Assembly: GCF_028714775.1 (NCBI RefSeq)
Contig: NZ_JAQTLS010000011.1
Location: forward strand, 1 to 64,000
From: Thiothrix sp.
Lineage (GTDB): Bacteria; Pseudomonadota; Gammaproteobacteria; Thiotrichales; Thiotrichaceae
Direction: 5' to 3'
DNA length: 64,000 nucleotides
The position numbers and the translations under genes are program-made. A model generated the notes under the pieces. The model did not search any database. It saw only the letters and a list, made by a program, of their open reading frames with translations, and was not told the origin of the DNA. Below are positions 1 through 8,053 of this stretch, piece by piece; position 1 is the first letter of the stretch, and every line of letters starts with the position of its first letter.

Positions 1-116
1 TGCAGTGGCAGAAAACCTCCGCTTGTGGATGCTGTTTTTATGGCCTCCAAACTTAATCGCTAAGGCAAATGGCAATGTCACCTTGCTGCTGAAAACCGCT
101 GATTAGGAAAATTGTC
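1..116 (+). pseudogene. Degraded GGDEF-domain remnant upstream of the EAL gene
   Basis: The peptide AVAENLR, typical of the helix near the end of GGDEF domains, is readable at 2-22 in frame 2. The next recognisable piece (LIRKIVVYRGWEG) starts at 99 in frame 3, the frame of the EAL gene. In an intact GGDEF domain these two pieces lie about ten residues apart. Here they are separated by roughly 75 bases with stops in all frames (for example 90-92 and 106-108). This looks like an insertion plus frameshift that broke a GGDEF-EAL gene extending left of the window. A sequencing error cannot be excluded because the rest lies outside. Confidence 0.5.
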
Positions 117-1118
117 GTGTACAGAGGTTGGGAAGGTAAGATTTTTTCCATTGGCGCTAGTGTTGGTTTGCTGGAATTCATGCCTTCCTCCCATGTACAA
201 ATCAAACAGCTTTTTGCTGATGCCGATAGGGCTTGCTACACGGCGAAAGCATTAGGCCGGAATCAGGTGTTTGTCCATGTGGGGCATGAGGAGCCGACGG
301 CAATTTCCAGCCAGCGGGTGCATGACTGGGGTAAGTTGCTGAAAGATGCGATCCGTGAAGACCGCTTTATCCTATTTATCCAGCCCATCGTGCCGCTGCA
401 TTCGGGGCATCTTGAACGTTTCAGGCAGTATGAAGTGTTGTTGCGCTTGCCTTTCCGGCAGGCATTGTTGAATCCGGGCAGTTTTTTGCCGATGGCTGAC
501 CGGCTGGATTTGATGACGGGGATCGACCGTTGGATCATCCGTAAGGCGCTGGATGCCTTGGTGGAATGTTGCGGCGGGAGGTCGGGGCAAGGCCGCGTGA
601 AGACCCGTTTGATGATCAACCTGTCTGCTCAATCAGTGCAGGATGCGGGATTCTTCGAGTACGTGGAACAGCAGATCAAGCGGGTTGATGTTGACCCCGG
701 TATGATTTGCTTTGAAATTTCAGAGTCGGTGGCGATCAGTAATTTTGTCCATGCCAAGCGGGTGATGAATGCCTTGCACGGTTTGGGTTGCCATCTGGTG
801 CTGGATGACTTTGGCAGCGGTTTTTCTTCCCTCAACTACTTGCGCGAATTACCGCTGAGTTACCTGAAAATTGACGGTAATTTCGTCCACAATCTGGTAT
901 CCAACCCGGTTGATGCAGCGATGGTGAAAGCTGTGCATGAAGTAGGGCGGGTCATGAACCTGCTGACGATTGCGGAATTGGTGGAAGATGCTGAAACCCT
1001 ACAAGGGCTGCGCCAGATCGGTGTGGACTTTGCGCAAGGCTATTACTGCGGTCGTCCGGTTCCGCTGGCACAGTTGCGCCAATACACGCAGGAAAGTACA
1101 GATGTGGCGGCGGCTTAA
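117..1118 (+). CDS. EAL-domain cyclic-di-GMP phosphodiesterase with only the tail of a GGDEF domain
   Basis: An EAL-domain protein expected to hydrolyse cyclic-di-GMP to pGpG. Residues 1-52 are the last part of a GGDEF domain (FSIGASVGL, then ADRACYTAKALGRNQV); the GGDEF active site itself is missing. Residues 75-320 form the EAL domain. The residues known to matter for metal binding and catalysis are present: E106 in EVLLR (EAL variant), N168, E200, D230-D231 in DDFGSG, K251 in LKIDG, E287 and Q307. The phosphodiesterase half therefore looks competent. The start used is a GTG with no convincing ribosome binding site, because the natural start probably lay upstream of the broken region. If the gene is not translated from this internal GTG, it is a pseudogene. 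Confidence 0.7.
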   Translation: MYRGWEGKIFSIGASVGLLEFMPSSHVQIKQLFADADRACYTAKALGRNQVFVHVGHEEPTAISSQRVHDWGKLLKDAIREDRFILFIQPIVPLHSGHLERFRQYEVLLRLPFRQALLNPGSFLPMADRLDLMTGIDRWIIRKALDALVECCGGRSGQGRVKTRLMINLSAQSVQDAGFFEYVEQQIKRVDVDPGMICFEISESVAISNFVHAKRVMNALHGLGCHLVLDDFGSGFSSLNYLRELPLSYLKIDGNFVHNLVSNPVDAAMVKAVHEVGRVMNLLTIAELVEDAETLQGLRQIGVDFAQGYYCGRPVPLAQLRQYTQESTDVAAA

Positions 1119-1194
1119 TTTCACCGCTGGACTTGAAAAGCGTGTCAATAGACTGATATACAGGGTGTTATCAGTCTAACTTCGGTACATTATT

Positions 1195-1656
1195 TTGCGC
1201 CCTTTGCCTATTTTCGCTGTGCTGTTTTTACTCATCCCTGTCATTGAAATCTGGCTGCTGATTAAAGTCGGCGGTGCACTTGGGGTGTTGCCCACCATTT
1301 TGTTGCTGATCTTGGCAGGGATGTTGGGTATGGCATTGTTGCGCCATCAGGGGTTTGCGACCTTGGCGCGTTTCCAACGCAGCATGAATGAGGGGCAAGT
1401 GCCTGCACAGGCGATGCTTGATGGCGTGGTGCTGTTGGTCGCGGGAGTGCTGTTCATGATCCCCGGTTTTTTCAGCGATATACTGGGGCTGCTGTGCCTG
1501 TTCCCGCCTACCCGCTACCTGCTGCTTAAGGTATTGCTCAAACGCGGTACGGTGTCGGTGCAAGGTTTCCAATACACGCAATCCACCCGGCAGGGTAGCA
1601 ATGACATCGAAGGTGAAGTGGTTAGCCGCAAGGACAACGACCAACTTCCGCGCTGA
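1195..1656 (+). CDS. fxsA: FxsA-family inner-membrane protein
   Basis: A 153-residue membrane protein of the FxsA family. In E. coli, overproduced FxsA relieves exclusion of phage T7 by the F plasmid; the normal role is unclear. The N-terminus has the family signature LFLLIPVIEIWLLIKVGG, a first membrane span, followed by further hydrophobic segments (around residues 28-48 and 76-100) and a polar C-terminal tail. The start is a TTG at 1195; no ATG or GTG gives a better fit to the family N-terminus. It lies just upstream of groES, a neighbourhood common in gammaproteobacteria, but the groESL operon has its own promoter and CIRCE operator in between. Confidence 0.85.
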   Translation: MRPLPIFAVLFLLIPVIEIWLLIKVGGALGVLPTILLLILAGMLGMALLRHQGFATLARFQRSMNEGQVPAQAMLDGVVLLVAGVLFMIPGFFSDILGLLCLFPPTRYLLLKVLLKRGTVSVQGFQYTQSTRQGSNDIEGEVVSRKDNDQLPR

Positions 1657-1694
1657 TCCGCGCATTTCCACGTAAAAATTTCAGGGGGCTGCCC

Positions 1695-1722
1695 TTGACT
1701 TTGCCTAACCCATCCCTATTAT
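1695..1722 (+). promoter_or_regulatory. Probable sigma-70 promoter of groESL
   Basis: TTGACT at 1695-1700 and TATTAT at 1717-1722 are separated by 16 bases. The -10 hexamer abuts the CIRCE operator, so HrcA binding would directly block initiation. Position and match are inferred by eye. Confidence 0.6.
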
Positions 1723-1748
1723 TAGCACTCACTAGCCTAGAGTGCTAA
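1722..1748 (+). promoter_or_regulatory. CIRCE operator (HrcA binding site) of groESL
   Basis: TTAGCACTC at 1722-1730, a 9-base spacer, and GAGTGCTAA at 1740-1748 match the CIRCE consensus TTAGCACTC-N9-GAGTGCTAA exactly, in both arms and spacer length. CIRCE is the operator of the heat-shock repressor HrcA, whose folding depends on GroEL. This predicts feedback repression of groESL. The hrcA gene is not in the window. Confidence 0.95.
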
Positions 1749-1797
1749 CAACAACCCTAATGCCCTAATCTTATTTGGTTTGAGGAGAAGACTTACT

Positions 1798-2088
1798 ATG
1801 AATATCCGTCCATTGCATGACCGCGTGGTAGTACGCCGTATGGAAGAAGAACGTAAAACTGCCAGCGGTATCATCATCCCTGACAATGCTACTGAAAAAC
1901 CTGATCGCGGCGAAGTGCTGGCGGTAGGCCCAGGCAAAGTTGGCGATGACAACGAGCGTGTTGCACTGCAAGTGAAAGTCGGTGACAAAGTTTTGTTCGG
2001 TAAATACGCCGGTACAGCAGTCAAGTTGGATGGTCAGGAAGTGCTGATCATGCGCGAAGAAGACCTGCTGGCGATTATCGAAGGCTAA
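1798..2088 (+). CDS. groES: Co-chaperonin GroES
   Basis: The 10-kDa co-chaperonin that forms the heptameric lid of the GroEL folding chamber in the cytoplasm. The 96-residue product is the usual length. It has the N-terminal [14 protein letters not shown] strand, the mobile loop around residues 18-32 ([12 protein letters not shown]), and the C-terminal strand ending LLAIIEG. The ATG at 1798 is chosen over an in-frame TTG at 1780 because GAGGAGA at 1783-1789 is a well-spaced ribosome binding site and the protein then begins like all GroES. It is the first gene of the CIRCE-controlled operon and is 17 bases from groEL. Confidence 0.98.
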   Translation: MNIRPLHDRVVVRRMEEERKTASGIIIPDNATEKPDRGEVLAVGPGKVGDDNERVALQVKVGDKVLFGKYAGTAVKLDGQEVLIMREEDLLAIIEG

Positions 2089-2093
2089 TTTAA

Positions 2094-3746
<1,653 letters not shown>

Positions 3747-3756
3747 TTGCATCAGC

Positions 3757-3796
3757 CCTCACCCCAAACCCCTCTCCCGCGAAGCGGGCGAGGGGC
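3757..3796 (+). repeat. Single arm of the GC-rich palindromic repeat family
   Basis: The stretch downstream of groEL begins CCCTCACCCCAAACCCCTCT and closes with GGCGAGGGGC, forming an imperfect hairpin around GCGAAGC. The same CCCTCACCCC-x-CCCCTCTCCC pattern opens the repeat arms found inside smc, aceF and lpdA. Here only one arm is present, and it is intergenic. Confidence 0.75.
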
Positions 3797-3809
3797 TTTG
3801 AGAAAGAAG

Positions 3810-3833
3810 CCCCGCTTGTCGGGGTTTTCTTTT
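3810..3833 (+). terminator. Rho-independent terminator of groESL
   Basis: Stem CCCCG (3810-3814) and CGGGG (3820-3824) with a 5-base loop, followed by TTTTCTTTT. It lies 64 bases after the groEL stop codon. Confidence 0.75.
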
Positions 3834-3864
3834 GTGGGTAAGGCTTGAGTTCATGCGGCAAAAG

Positions 3865-3886
3865 GTCTATATTTTTGGTATATACT
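3865..3886 (+). promoter_or_regulatory. Possible operator/-10 region of vapBC
   Basis: An imperfect inverted repeat (GTCTATA then TATATAC) lies about 20 bases upstream of the vapB start and includes a TATACT -10-like hexamer. VapBC complexes usually autorepress at such palindromes. This assignment rests only on position and symmetry. Confidence 0.35.
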
Positions 3887-3906
3887 TTTTGGTGAGGGGG
3901 CGCGTG

Positions 3907-4134
3907 ATGCAAACAGCAAAAATCTTTCAGAATGGGCGTTCGCAAGCCATTCGTTTACCCAAAGCTTTTCGGTTGTCGGGTACTGAAGTCAGAATTTCCC
4001 GCGATGGCAATCGCATTATTCTTGAACCGCTAGAGCAGTCTTGGGGAGATTGGTTGCTCGCCATCGAACAGTTTTCAGACGATTTCATGGCGCAAGGACG
4101 CGAACAGCCTGCCGTGCAAGAGCGGGAGTGGTGA
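3907..4134 (+). CDS. vapB: VapB-type antitoxin, AbrB/MazE fold
   Basis: A 75-residue antitoxin that should bind and neutralise the VapC toxin encoded next to it and repress their shared promoter. Residues 1-45 are a swapped-hairpin AbrB-like DNA-binding domain (MQTAKIFQNGRSQAIRLPKA, then VRISRDGNRIILEP). The C-terminal part, rich in W, E and Q, is expected to thread into the toxin active site. The ATG at 3907 is preferred over longer in-frame starts because GAGGGGG at 3894-3900 precedes it and the family begins with MQTAKIF-like sequence. The stop codon overlaps the vapC start by one base (TGATG), implying translational coupling. Confidence 0.92.
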   Translation: MQTAKIFQNGRSQAIRLPKAFRLSGTEVRISRDGNRIILEPLEQSWGDWLLAIEQFSDDFMAQGREQPAVQEREW

Positions 4135-4532
4135 TGAAGTACCTGCTGGATACCAACATCTGTATTTACCTCATCAAGGAAAAACCGCCAGAAGTGTTGG
4201 TGCGTTTTACTGCATTGAAACCGGCGCAAGTGTTCATTTCAGCCGTTACGGTGTTTGAATTGTATTATGGCGTTGAAAATAGTCAGGCTCACAAACGCAA
4301 CTTGGAGGCGTTGGAAAAATTCCTGCGTCCGATGACTATCCTCGACTTTACCCATGAAGATGCCAAACAAGCTGCACGGATTCGTGCTGACCTCAAGCGC
4401 AAAGGTACACCCATTGGAGCTTATGATCTGCAAATTGCCGCGACAGCGTTAGCCAATGACTTGACGGTAGTGACTAATAACACCGATGAGTTTCAGCGGG
4501 TTGTCGGTTTGAGGCTGGAGAATTGGGTTTAG
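4134..4532 (+). CDS. vapC: VapC-type PIN-domain ribonuclease toxin
   Basis: A 132-residue PIN-domain toxin predicted to cleave RNA (VapC enzymes typically cut initiator tRNA or rRNA). Acidic metal-binding positions are visible: D6 in MKYLLDTNICIYLI, the glutamate in TVFELYYGVE, the aspartate in GAYDLQIAATAL, and the C-terminal VVTNNTDEF segment. Length matches the family. The ATG at 4134 overlaps the vapB stop. The cell is protected by VapB. It sits at the left edge of a small accessory island that also holds an inverted integron cassette. Confidence 0.92.
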   Translation: MKYLLDTNICIYLIKEKPPEVLVRFTALKPAQVFISAVTVFELYYGVENSQAHKRNLEALEKFLRPMTILDFTHEDAKQAARIRADLKRKGTPIGAYDLQIAATALANDLTVVTNNTDEFQRVVGLRLENWV

Positions 4533-4586
4533 TGGATAAACCCTAAACTTTTGGTTTGACTTCACACTGGCAAAATTGCAGTTGTT

Positions 4587-4656
4587 TTTTAACGTAGAGC
4601 TAACCGGCACTGCGCGGCTTTATCGCGCAGCGTCCGAGTTGACTGCCGGGTTAGCA
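4587..4656 (-). other. Integron attC recombination site (minus strand)
   Basis: Read on the minus strand it opens with GCTAAC (R'' core) overlapping the stop codon of the upstream gene. It has the arm TCAACTCGGAC, then a hairpin CTGCGCG/CGCGCAG, then CCGGTTAGCTCTAC, and closes with the core GTTAAAA. The length, imperfect symmetry and stop-codon overlap are those of cassette attC sites. The final core base deviates from GTTRRRY. Confidence 0.8.
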
Positions 4657-5113
4657 GTTTTTTCCAATGCCCGGCGCATGGTACGTAATGTCTTGCTTAG
4701 TTAAAGTGCCTGCTTTTTCCTTAAGCAGTGCATCTCTGACGGACAGAACAGTTGCTACCGAATTCTCAATGGTAGAACTGGTGGTTGCGCAAGCCAATTT
4801 CTTATATATCTCTTCCGGTAGCCACATAGCCAACTCCCAATTTAGTTGATTAGCCTTCCGATAATCTGAGTCTGGCGAATCCTCTTTTAGAGTTGTGGCA
4901 AGAGATAAGTATTCAGCAACACGCACTGCTTGTTCACGCACCTTGAGTTCCCACTTTAGGTCTTCGAGGAATTGTGAATGTTCTTTTTGAAGAGACGTTT
5001 TCAATCTTTCACTAATCCAGAGCGATGCTAGATATTGGAGCGCTGCGAATAGAAGGACTCCCAAGCTGACTTCTGGCAAACCTATGTCGATGGTCATAGT
5101 CTTTCCTGCTAAC
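4588..5113 (-). mobile_element. Solitary integron gene cassette, inverted relative to flanking genes
   Basis: A complete cassette read on the minus strand: core GTTAGCA at 5113-5107, a ribosome binding site region, one ORF (5097-4651), then an attC site ending at 4587. No integrase lies in the window. The cassette is separate from, and oriented opposite to, the three-cassette array at 46.5-50.2 kb. Confidence 0.75.
4651..5097 (-). CDS. Cassette-encoded small membrane-anchored protein of unknown function
   Basis: A 148-residue protein. A hydrophobic segment (about residues 10-28, LGVLLFAALQYLASLWI) is followed by a charged helical stretch (ERLKTSLQKEHSQFLEDLKW) and an alpha-helical remainder, so it is probably an inner-membrane protein with a cytoplasmic coiled region. 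I do not recognise a catalytic motif. The stop codon overlaps the R'' core of the following attC site, and the start lies ten bases inside the cassette core GTTAGCA; both are hallmarks of gene cassettes. Similar N-terminally anchored helical proteins occur as hypothetical cassette genes, so a defence or stress role is possible but unproven. Confidence 0.75.
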   Translation of the reverse strand: MTIDIGLPEVSLGVLLFAALQYLASLWISERLKTSLQKEHSQFLEDLKWELKVREQAVRVAEYLSLATTLKEDSPDSDYRKANQLNWELAMWLPEEIYKKLACATTSSTIENSVATVLSVRDALLKEKAGTLTKQDITYHAPGIGKNC

Positions 5114-5166
5114 TACTATTAGGCGACCTAATGTCGCCGTTCAAAACGACATCCTGTCGCATATAC
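5107..5166 (-). repeat. Hairpin-rich 5' boundary of the solitary cassette
   Basis: On the minus strand two perfect hairpins, CGACA/TGTCG and GGCGAC/GTCGCC, are followed by GCCTAAT-AGTA-GTTAGCA. The last element resembles an R''/R' core pair with only a 4-base loop between them. A normal attC would have 40 or more bases there. Confidence 0.5.
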
Positions 5167-5252
5167 CCGACTGGATGCCAACGATTTCAGGGAATTGTAG
5201 CGTACCCTTCCGTGTAATACGACCTAAGCATAAAGTGGGAGTGGGCATGTTT

Positions 5253-5277
5253 AACCCTTGAATCGGGGTTTTCTTTT
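5253..5277 (+). terminator. Terminator-like hairpin with T tract
   Basis: AACCC (5253-5257) pairs with GGGTT (5266-5270) and is followed by TTCTTTT. The 15 bases from 5264 to 5278 are identical to 3820-3834 in the groEL terminator. No gene ends directly upstream on this strand apart from vapC, 720 bases away. Confidence 0.5.
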
Positions 5278-5329
5278 GCCTGTTGAAACTGCATACTTGG
5301 CTAATCAGGAATTGAGGTAGTGATTAGCC

Positions 5330-6520
5330 ATGATTAAGCGTAACGCTGCGGATTTGTTGAAGAAATTGGCTGTGGGTTTCCCTGTGGTGTCGATTACTGG
5401 GCCACGTCAGAGCGGTAAAACCACCTTGGCGCAACATTGTTTTGCGGAAAAACCTTACGTCACGCTGGAAGACCCCGATACCCGCGACTATGCCTTGCAT
5501 GATCCGCGTAGCTTCCTCGCGCAATTTCCTGATGGTGCGGTTTTGGATGAAGTGCAACGTTGCCCCGATTTGTTTTCCTACCTGCAAGGTATCGTTGACC
5601 GTGATGGACGTATGGGCTTGTTTATCCTGACAGGTTCACAACAGTTCAGTTTGAAAGAGGGTATCAGCCAGTCATTAGCGGGGCGGGTGGGCATGGTGCA
5701 TTTGTTGCCCTTGGCTCAGGATGAATTGCTGGCAGCCGGGGATTTACCGACGACGTTGGATGAATTTCTCTACAAAGGCTCATACCCGCCGATCTATACC
5801 CGCCCCGTGGATGCGTTCCAATGGTATGCCAACTATGTCAGCACTTATCTGGAACGGGATGTGCGGCAGTTGATCAATGTGCAGGATTTGGCCTTGTTCC
5901 AGCGTTTTTTGCGGGTATGCGCCCATCATGTTGGGCAATTGGTCAACATGACGCAGATTGCGAATGATTGCGGCATTTCCCAGAAAACGGTGGAGGCGTG
6001 GCTGTCTGTGCTGGAAGCCAGTTATCTGGTGGTGCGTTTGCAGCCGTGGTATCGCAATTTCAATAAGCGTTTGGTGAAAACGCCGAAACTGTATTTTTAT
6101 GACACGGGCTTGGTGTGTTGGTTACTGGGCATCCGTGAGGTCGAACAGGTTAAGTTTCATGCCATGCGCGGTGCGTTGTTTGAAAATCTGGTGATCAGCG
6201 AATGCCATAAATACCTGTTTAATCAGGGCGAACACCCCGAAATCTGGTTCTGGCGCGACCGTAGCGGGCATGAAGTCGATATGGTGCTGGAACGTGGCGG
6301 GCAGTTCCGCGCTGTCGAAGTCAAATCCGGTCAAACCCTGAGCCAAGATCAGTTCAAAGGCTTGCAGTTCTGGCAGGAGTTGACCGGCAATGCAGGCAAA
6401 GCCCTGTTGGTTTACGGCGGGGAGCAGGCACAACAGCGCACAGTGGCGGAAGTTGTGCCGTGGCGGAATCTGGCGGGCTTGCTTGCGAAAACGCAATGCA
6501 TCACGGGCAGCAATCCCTGA
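5330..6520 (+). CDS. AAA_14 / DUF4143 family ATPase
   Basis: A 396-residue ATPase of the AAA_14-DUF4143 family, widespread, scattered by horizontal transfer and of unknown substrate. The N-terminal P-loop domain has Walker A GPRQSGKTT (about residues 25-33) and Walker B GAVLDEVQ (about residues 68-75). A sensor-like FILTGSQQF follows. The C-terminal DUF4143 domain resembles a restriction-endonuclease fold: a central LFENLVISE helix and the strand pair HEVDMVLE...FRAVEVKSG. The family is suspected to act in toxin or defence contexts, which the sequence alone cannot confirm. It is followed after 33 bases by a Crp/Fnr regulator on the same strand. Confidence 0.88.
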   Translation: MIKRNAADLLKKLAVGFPVVSITGPRQSGKTTLAQHCFAEKPYVTLEDPDTRDYALHDPRSFLAQFPDGAVLDEVQRCPDLFSYLQGIVDRDGRMGLFILTGSQQFSLKEGISQSLAGRVGMVHLLPLAQDELLAAGDLPTTLDEFLYKGSYPPIYTRPVDAFQWYANYVSTYLERDVRQLINVQDLALFQRFLRVCAHHVGQLVNMTQIANDCGISQKTVEAWLSVLEASYLVVRLQPWYRNFNKRLVKTPKLYFYDTGLVCWLLGIREVEQVKFHAMRGALFENLVISECHKYLFNQGEHPEIWFWRDRSGHEVDMVLERGGQFRAVEVKSGQTLSQDQFKGLQFWQELTGNAGKALLVYGGEQAQQRTVAEVVPWRNLAGLLAKTQCITGSNP

Positions 6521-6553
6521 TAGTCCGTTGTAATACCGCACGAGGATGTTGCA

Positions 6554-7252
6554 ATGGATTACAAGGAAACTGGGCGTGGTGAGAATCGCTGCTCCCCGCA
6601 TAATTTGGGCATTTTTGCTGAATTGGGGAATGATTTTCTCGGCATCCTGAAAAATCTCGAAAGTAACAGCCTGAACTACGCCGCCCCTGAAGCCATTTAC
6701 TATGCCGGTGAACCCGCAACGGGTGTTTATATCTTGCGTAGTGGTCATGTGAAATTGTTCAAAACCACCTCTGCGGGCAAGGATCAGATCATCCGGGTAG
6801 TCAAGCCAGGCGAAATTTTCGGCTTTGACGGGCTGGTATCCGAGCTTTACAACCACAGTGCCGTACCTTTGAGGCAAGCGGAGGTGTGCTGCATCCCCGT
6901 TGCCAGCTTGCAATCACTGGGGGCGCATAAGGCCGAGGTAGAGCGCCTGATCATGGTGCGTTGCATCAAAGAATTGCAGCACGCCGACGAGCGCTTGCTG
7001 GAGTTGGGGGCAAAACGTTCAGCCGAGCGTTTGGCTTCTTTCCTGCTGGAATGGTGCGAGGGGGTAGCGCCCGACAAATGGACACCGCTGGTGCTGTCGC
7101 GGCTGGAAATCGCCCAGCTTTTAGGGCTTACCATCGAAACGGTTAGCCGCCTGTTTGCCCTGTGGAAACGCGAAGGCGTGATCCGCGAGCTGCATCAGTC
7201 CATCCAAATCAACGATGCAACCCAATTGAAACTGCGTTCGTTAAGCAACTGA
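6554..7252 (+). CDS. Crp/Fnr-family transcriptional regulator
   Basis: A 232-residue regulator. Residues 28-130 form the cyclic-nucleotide-binding-like beta barrel (GVYILRSGHVKLF, PGEIFGFDGL), followed by a long dimerisation helix and a winged helix-turn-helix (about residues 180-205, EIAQLLGLTIETVSRLFALW). The recognition helix keeps the E, S and R of Fnr (TIETVSRL), so the site may resemble TTGAT-N4-ATCAA. The Fnr iron-sulfur cluster needs three N-terminal cysteines plus one near residue 120. Here the central one is kept in EVCCIP, but only one N-terminal cysteine (C13) is present, so oxygen sensing by a [4Fe-4S] cluster is doubtful. A heme-type lipoprotein gene follows. Confidence 0.88.
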   Translation: MDYKETGRGENRCSPHNLGIFAELGNDFLGILKNLESNSLNYAAPEAIYYAGEPATGVYILRSGHVKLFKTTSAGKDQIIRVVKPGEIFGFDGLVSELYNHSAVPLRQAEVCCIPVASLQSLGAHKAEVERLIMVRCIKELQHADERLLELGAKRSAERLASFLLEWCEGVAPDKWTPLVLSRLEIAQLLGLTIETVSRLFALWKREGVIRELHQSIQINDATQLKLRSLSN

Positions 7253-7341
7253 TTTTCCACAACGGGGTAATGCTTCTGTTCAGCTTGGCTGGCTTACAAT
7301 GCGCAAGAAATCATCTTCTTGTAGGGCATTGAGGAACCAGA

Positions 7342-7977
7342 ATGAAAAAATATGTATTGATTGCCAGTCTAGCTGTATTGATGGGTGCTTGCGGCGAAAA
7401 AGCCGAACAAGCAGCACCGGCGTCTGAAGCCCCCAAAGCGGCGGAACAGGCGCAAACACCTGCCACACCACCAGCCCCAGCCCCTGATAAAGCGGCATTG
7501 ACGGAACAAGCCAAAGCGGCGGTACAAGCTTTGGGCAGCACCCTGAAAGGTGAACTCGAAGCTGCGATGACAGCGGGTGGGCCAGTGGAAGCAATGGGCA
7601 TTTGCAATACCAAAGCCCCTGAAATTGCCAAAGCCGTATCTGCTGAAAAAGGCATGGAAGTCAGCCGCGTTAGCCTAAAGAGCCGCAACGCCAAAACAGG
7701 TGTTGCCAACGACTGGCAAACCAAGGTACTCAATGATTTTGAGACCCGCAAGACCGCAGGCGAAGACCCCGCGACGCTGGTGTATAGCGAAGTGGTGGGC
7801 AATGAATTCCGTTTCATGAAAGCCATCCCCACGGGGGCGGTGTGCCTCAAATGCCACGGCACTGACATCAGCCCGGCAGTCACTGCTAAGTTGACCGAAC
7901 TGTATCCACAAGACAAAGCGACAGGTTACAAGGAAGGCGATTTACGCGGTGCATTCGTGGCGGTGAAGCACTTTTGA
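7342..7977 (+). CDS. DUF3365-type c-heme lipoprotein
   Basis: A 211-residue exported lipoprotein. The signal peptide ends in the lipobox LMGAC with C17 the expected lipidated residue; a low-complexity Ala/Pro/Glu linker covers residues 20-50. The rest matches the DUF3365 (Tll0287-like) heme domain. It contains one c-type heme motif, CLKCHG, near residue 170, and conserved SLKSRNAKTGVANDW and EFRFMKAIP segments. Such domains bind heme in the periplasm and are thought to sense redox state or ligands. The ATG has a GAGGA site ten bases upstream. A strong hairpin follows the stop codon. A link to the upstream Fnr-like regulator is plausible but only positional. Confidence 0.82.
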   Translation: MKKYVLIASLAVLMGACGEKAEQAAPASEAPKAAEQAQTPATPPAPAPDKAALTEQAKAAVQALGSTLKGELEAAMTAGGPVEAMGICNTKAPEIAKAVSAEKGMEVSRVSLKSRNAKTGVANDWQTKVLNDFETRKTAGEDPATLVYSEVVGNEFRFMKAIPTGAVCLKCHGTDISPAVTAKLTELYPQDKATGYKEGDLRGAFVAVKHF

Positions 7978-7985
7978 TGCAAGCG

Positions 7986-8011
7986 GCACTGCCGGGCATT
8001 CCCGGTAGTGC
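7986..8011. terminator. Strong hairpin between convergent genes
   Basis: GCACT-g-CCGGG pairs with CCCGG-t-AGTGC around a 4-base loop. It lies nine bases after the stop of the heme lipoprotein gene and has no long T tract on either side, so it may act as a weak or factor-assisted terminator. Confidence 0.5.
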
Positions 8012-8040
8012 TGTTAAATGGTGGGTATTTATTTAACAGC
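8010..8040. repeat. Perfect 10-bp inverted repeat
   Basis: GCTGTTAAAT at 8010-8019 and ATTTAACAGC at 8031-8040 with an 11-base spacer. It overlaps the previous hairpin by two bases and ends 13 bases before the stop codon of the minus-strand gene that follows. Confidence 0.7.
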
Positions 8041-8053
8041 TTATGCGGATGGT

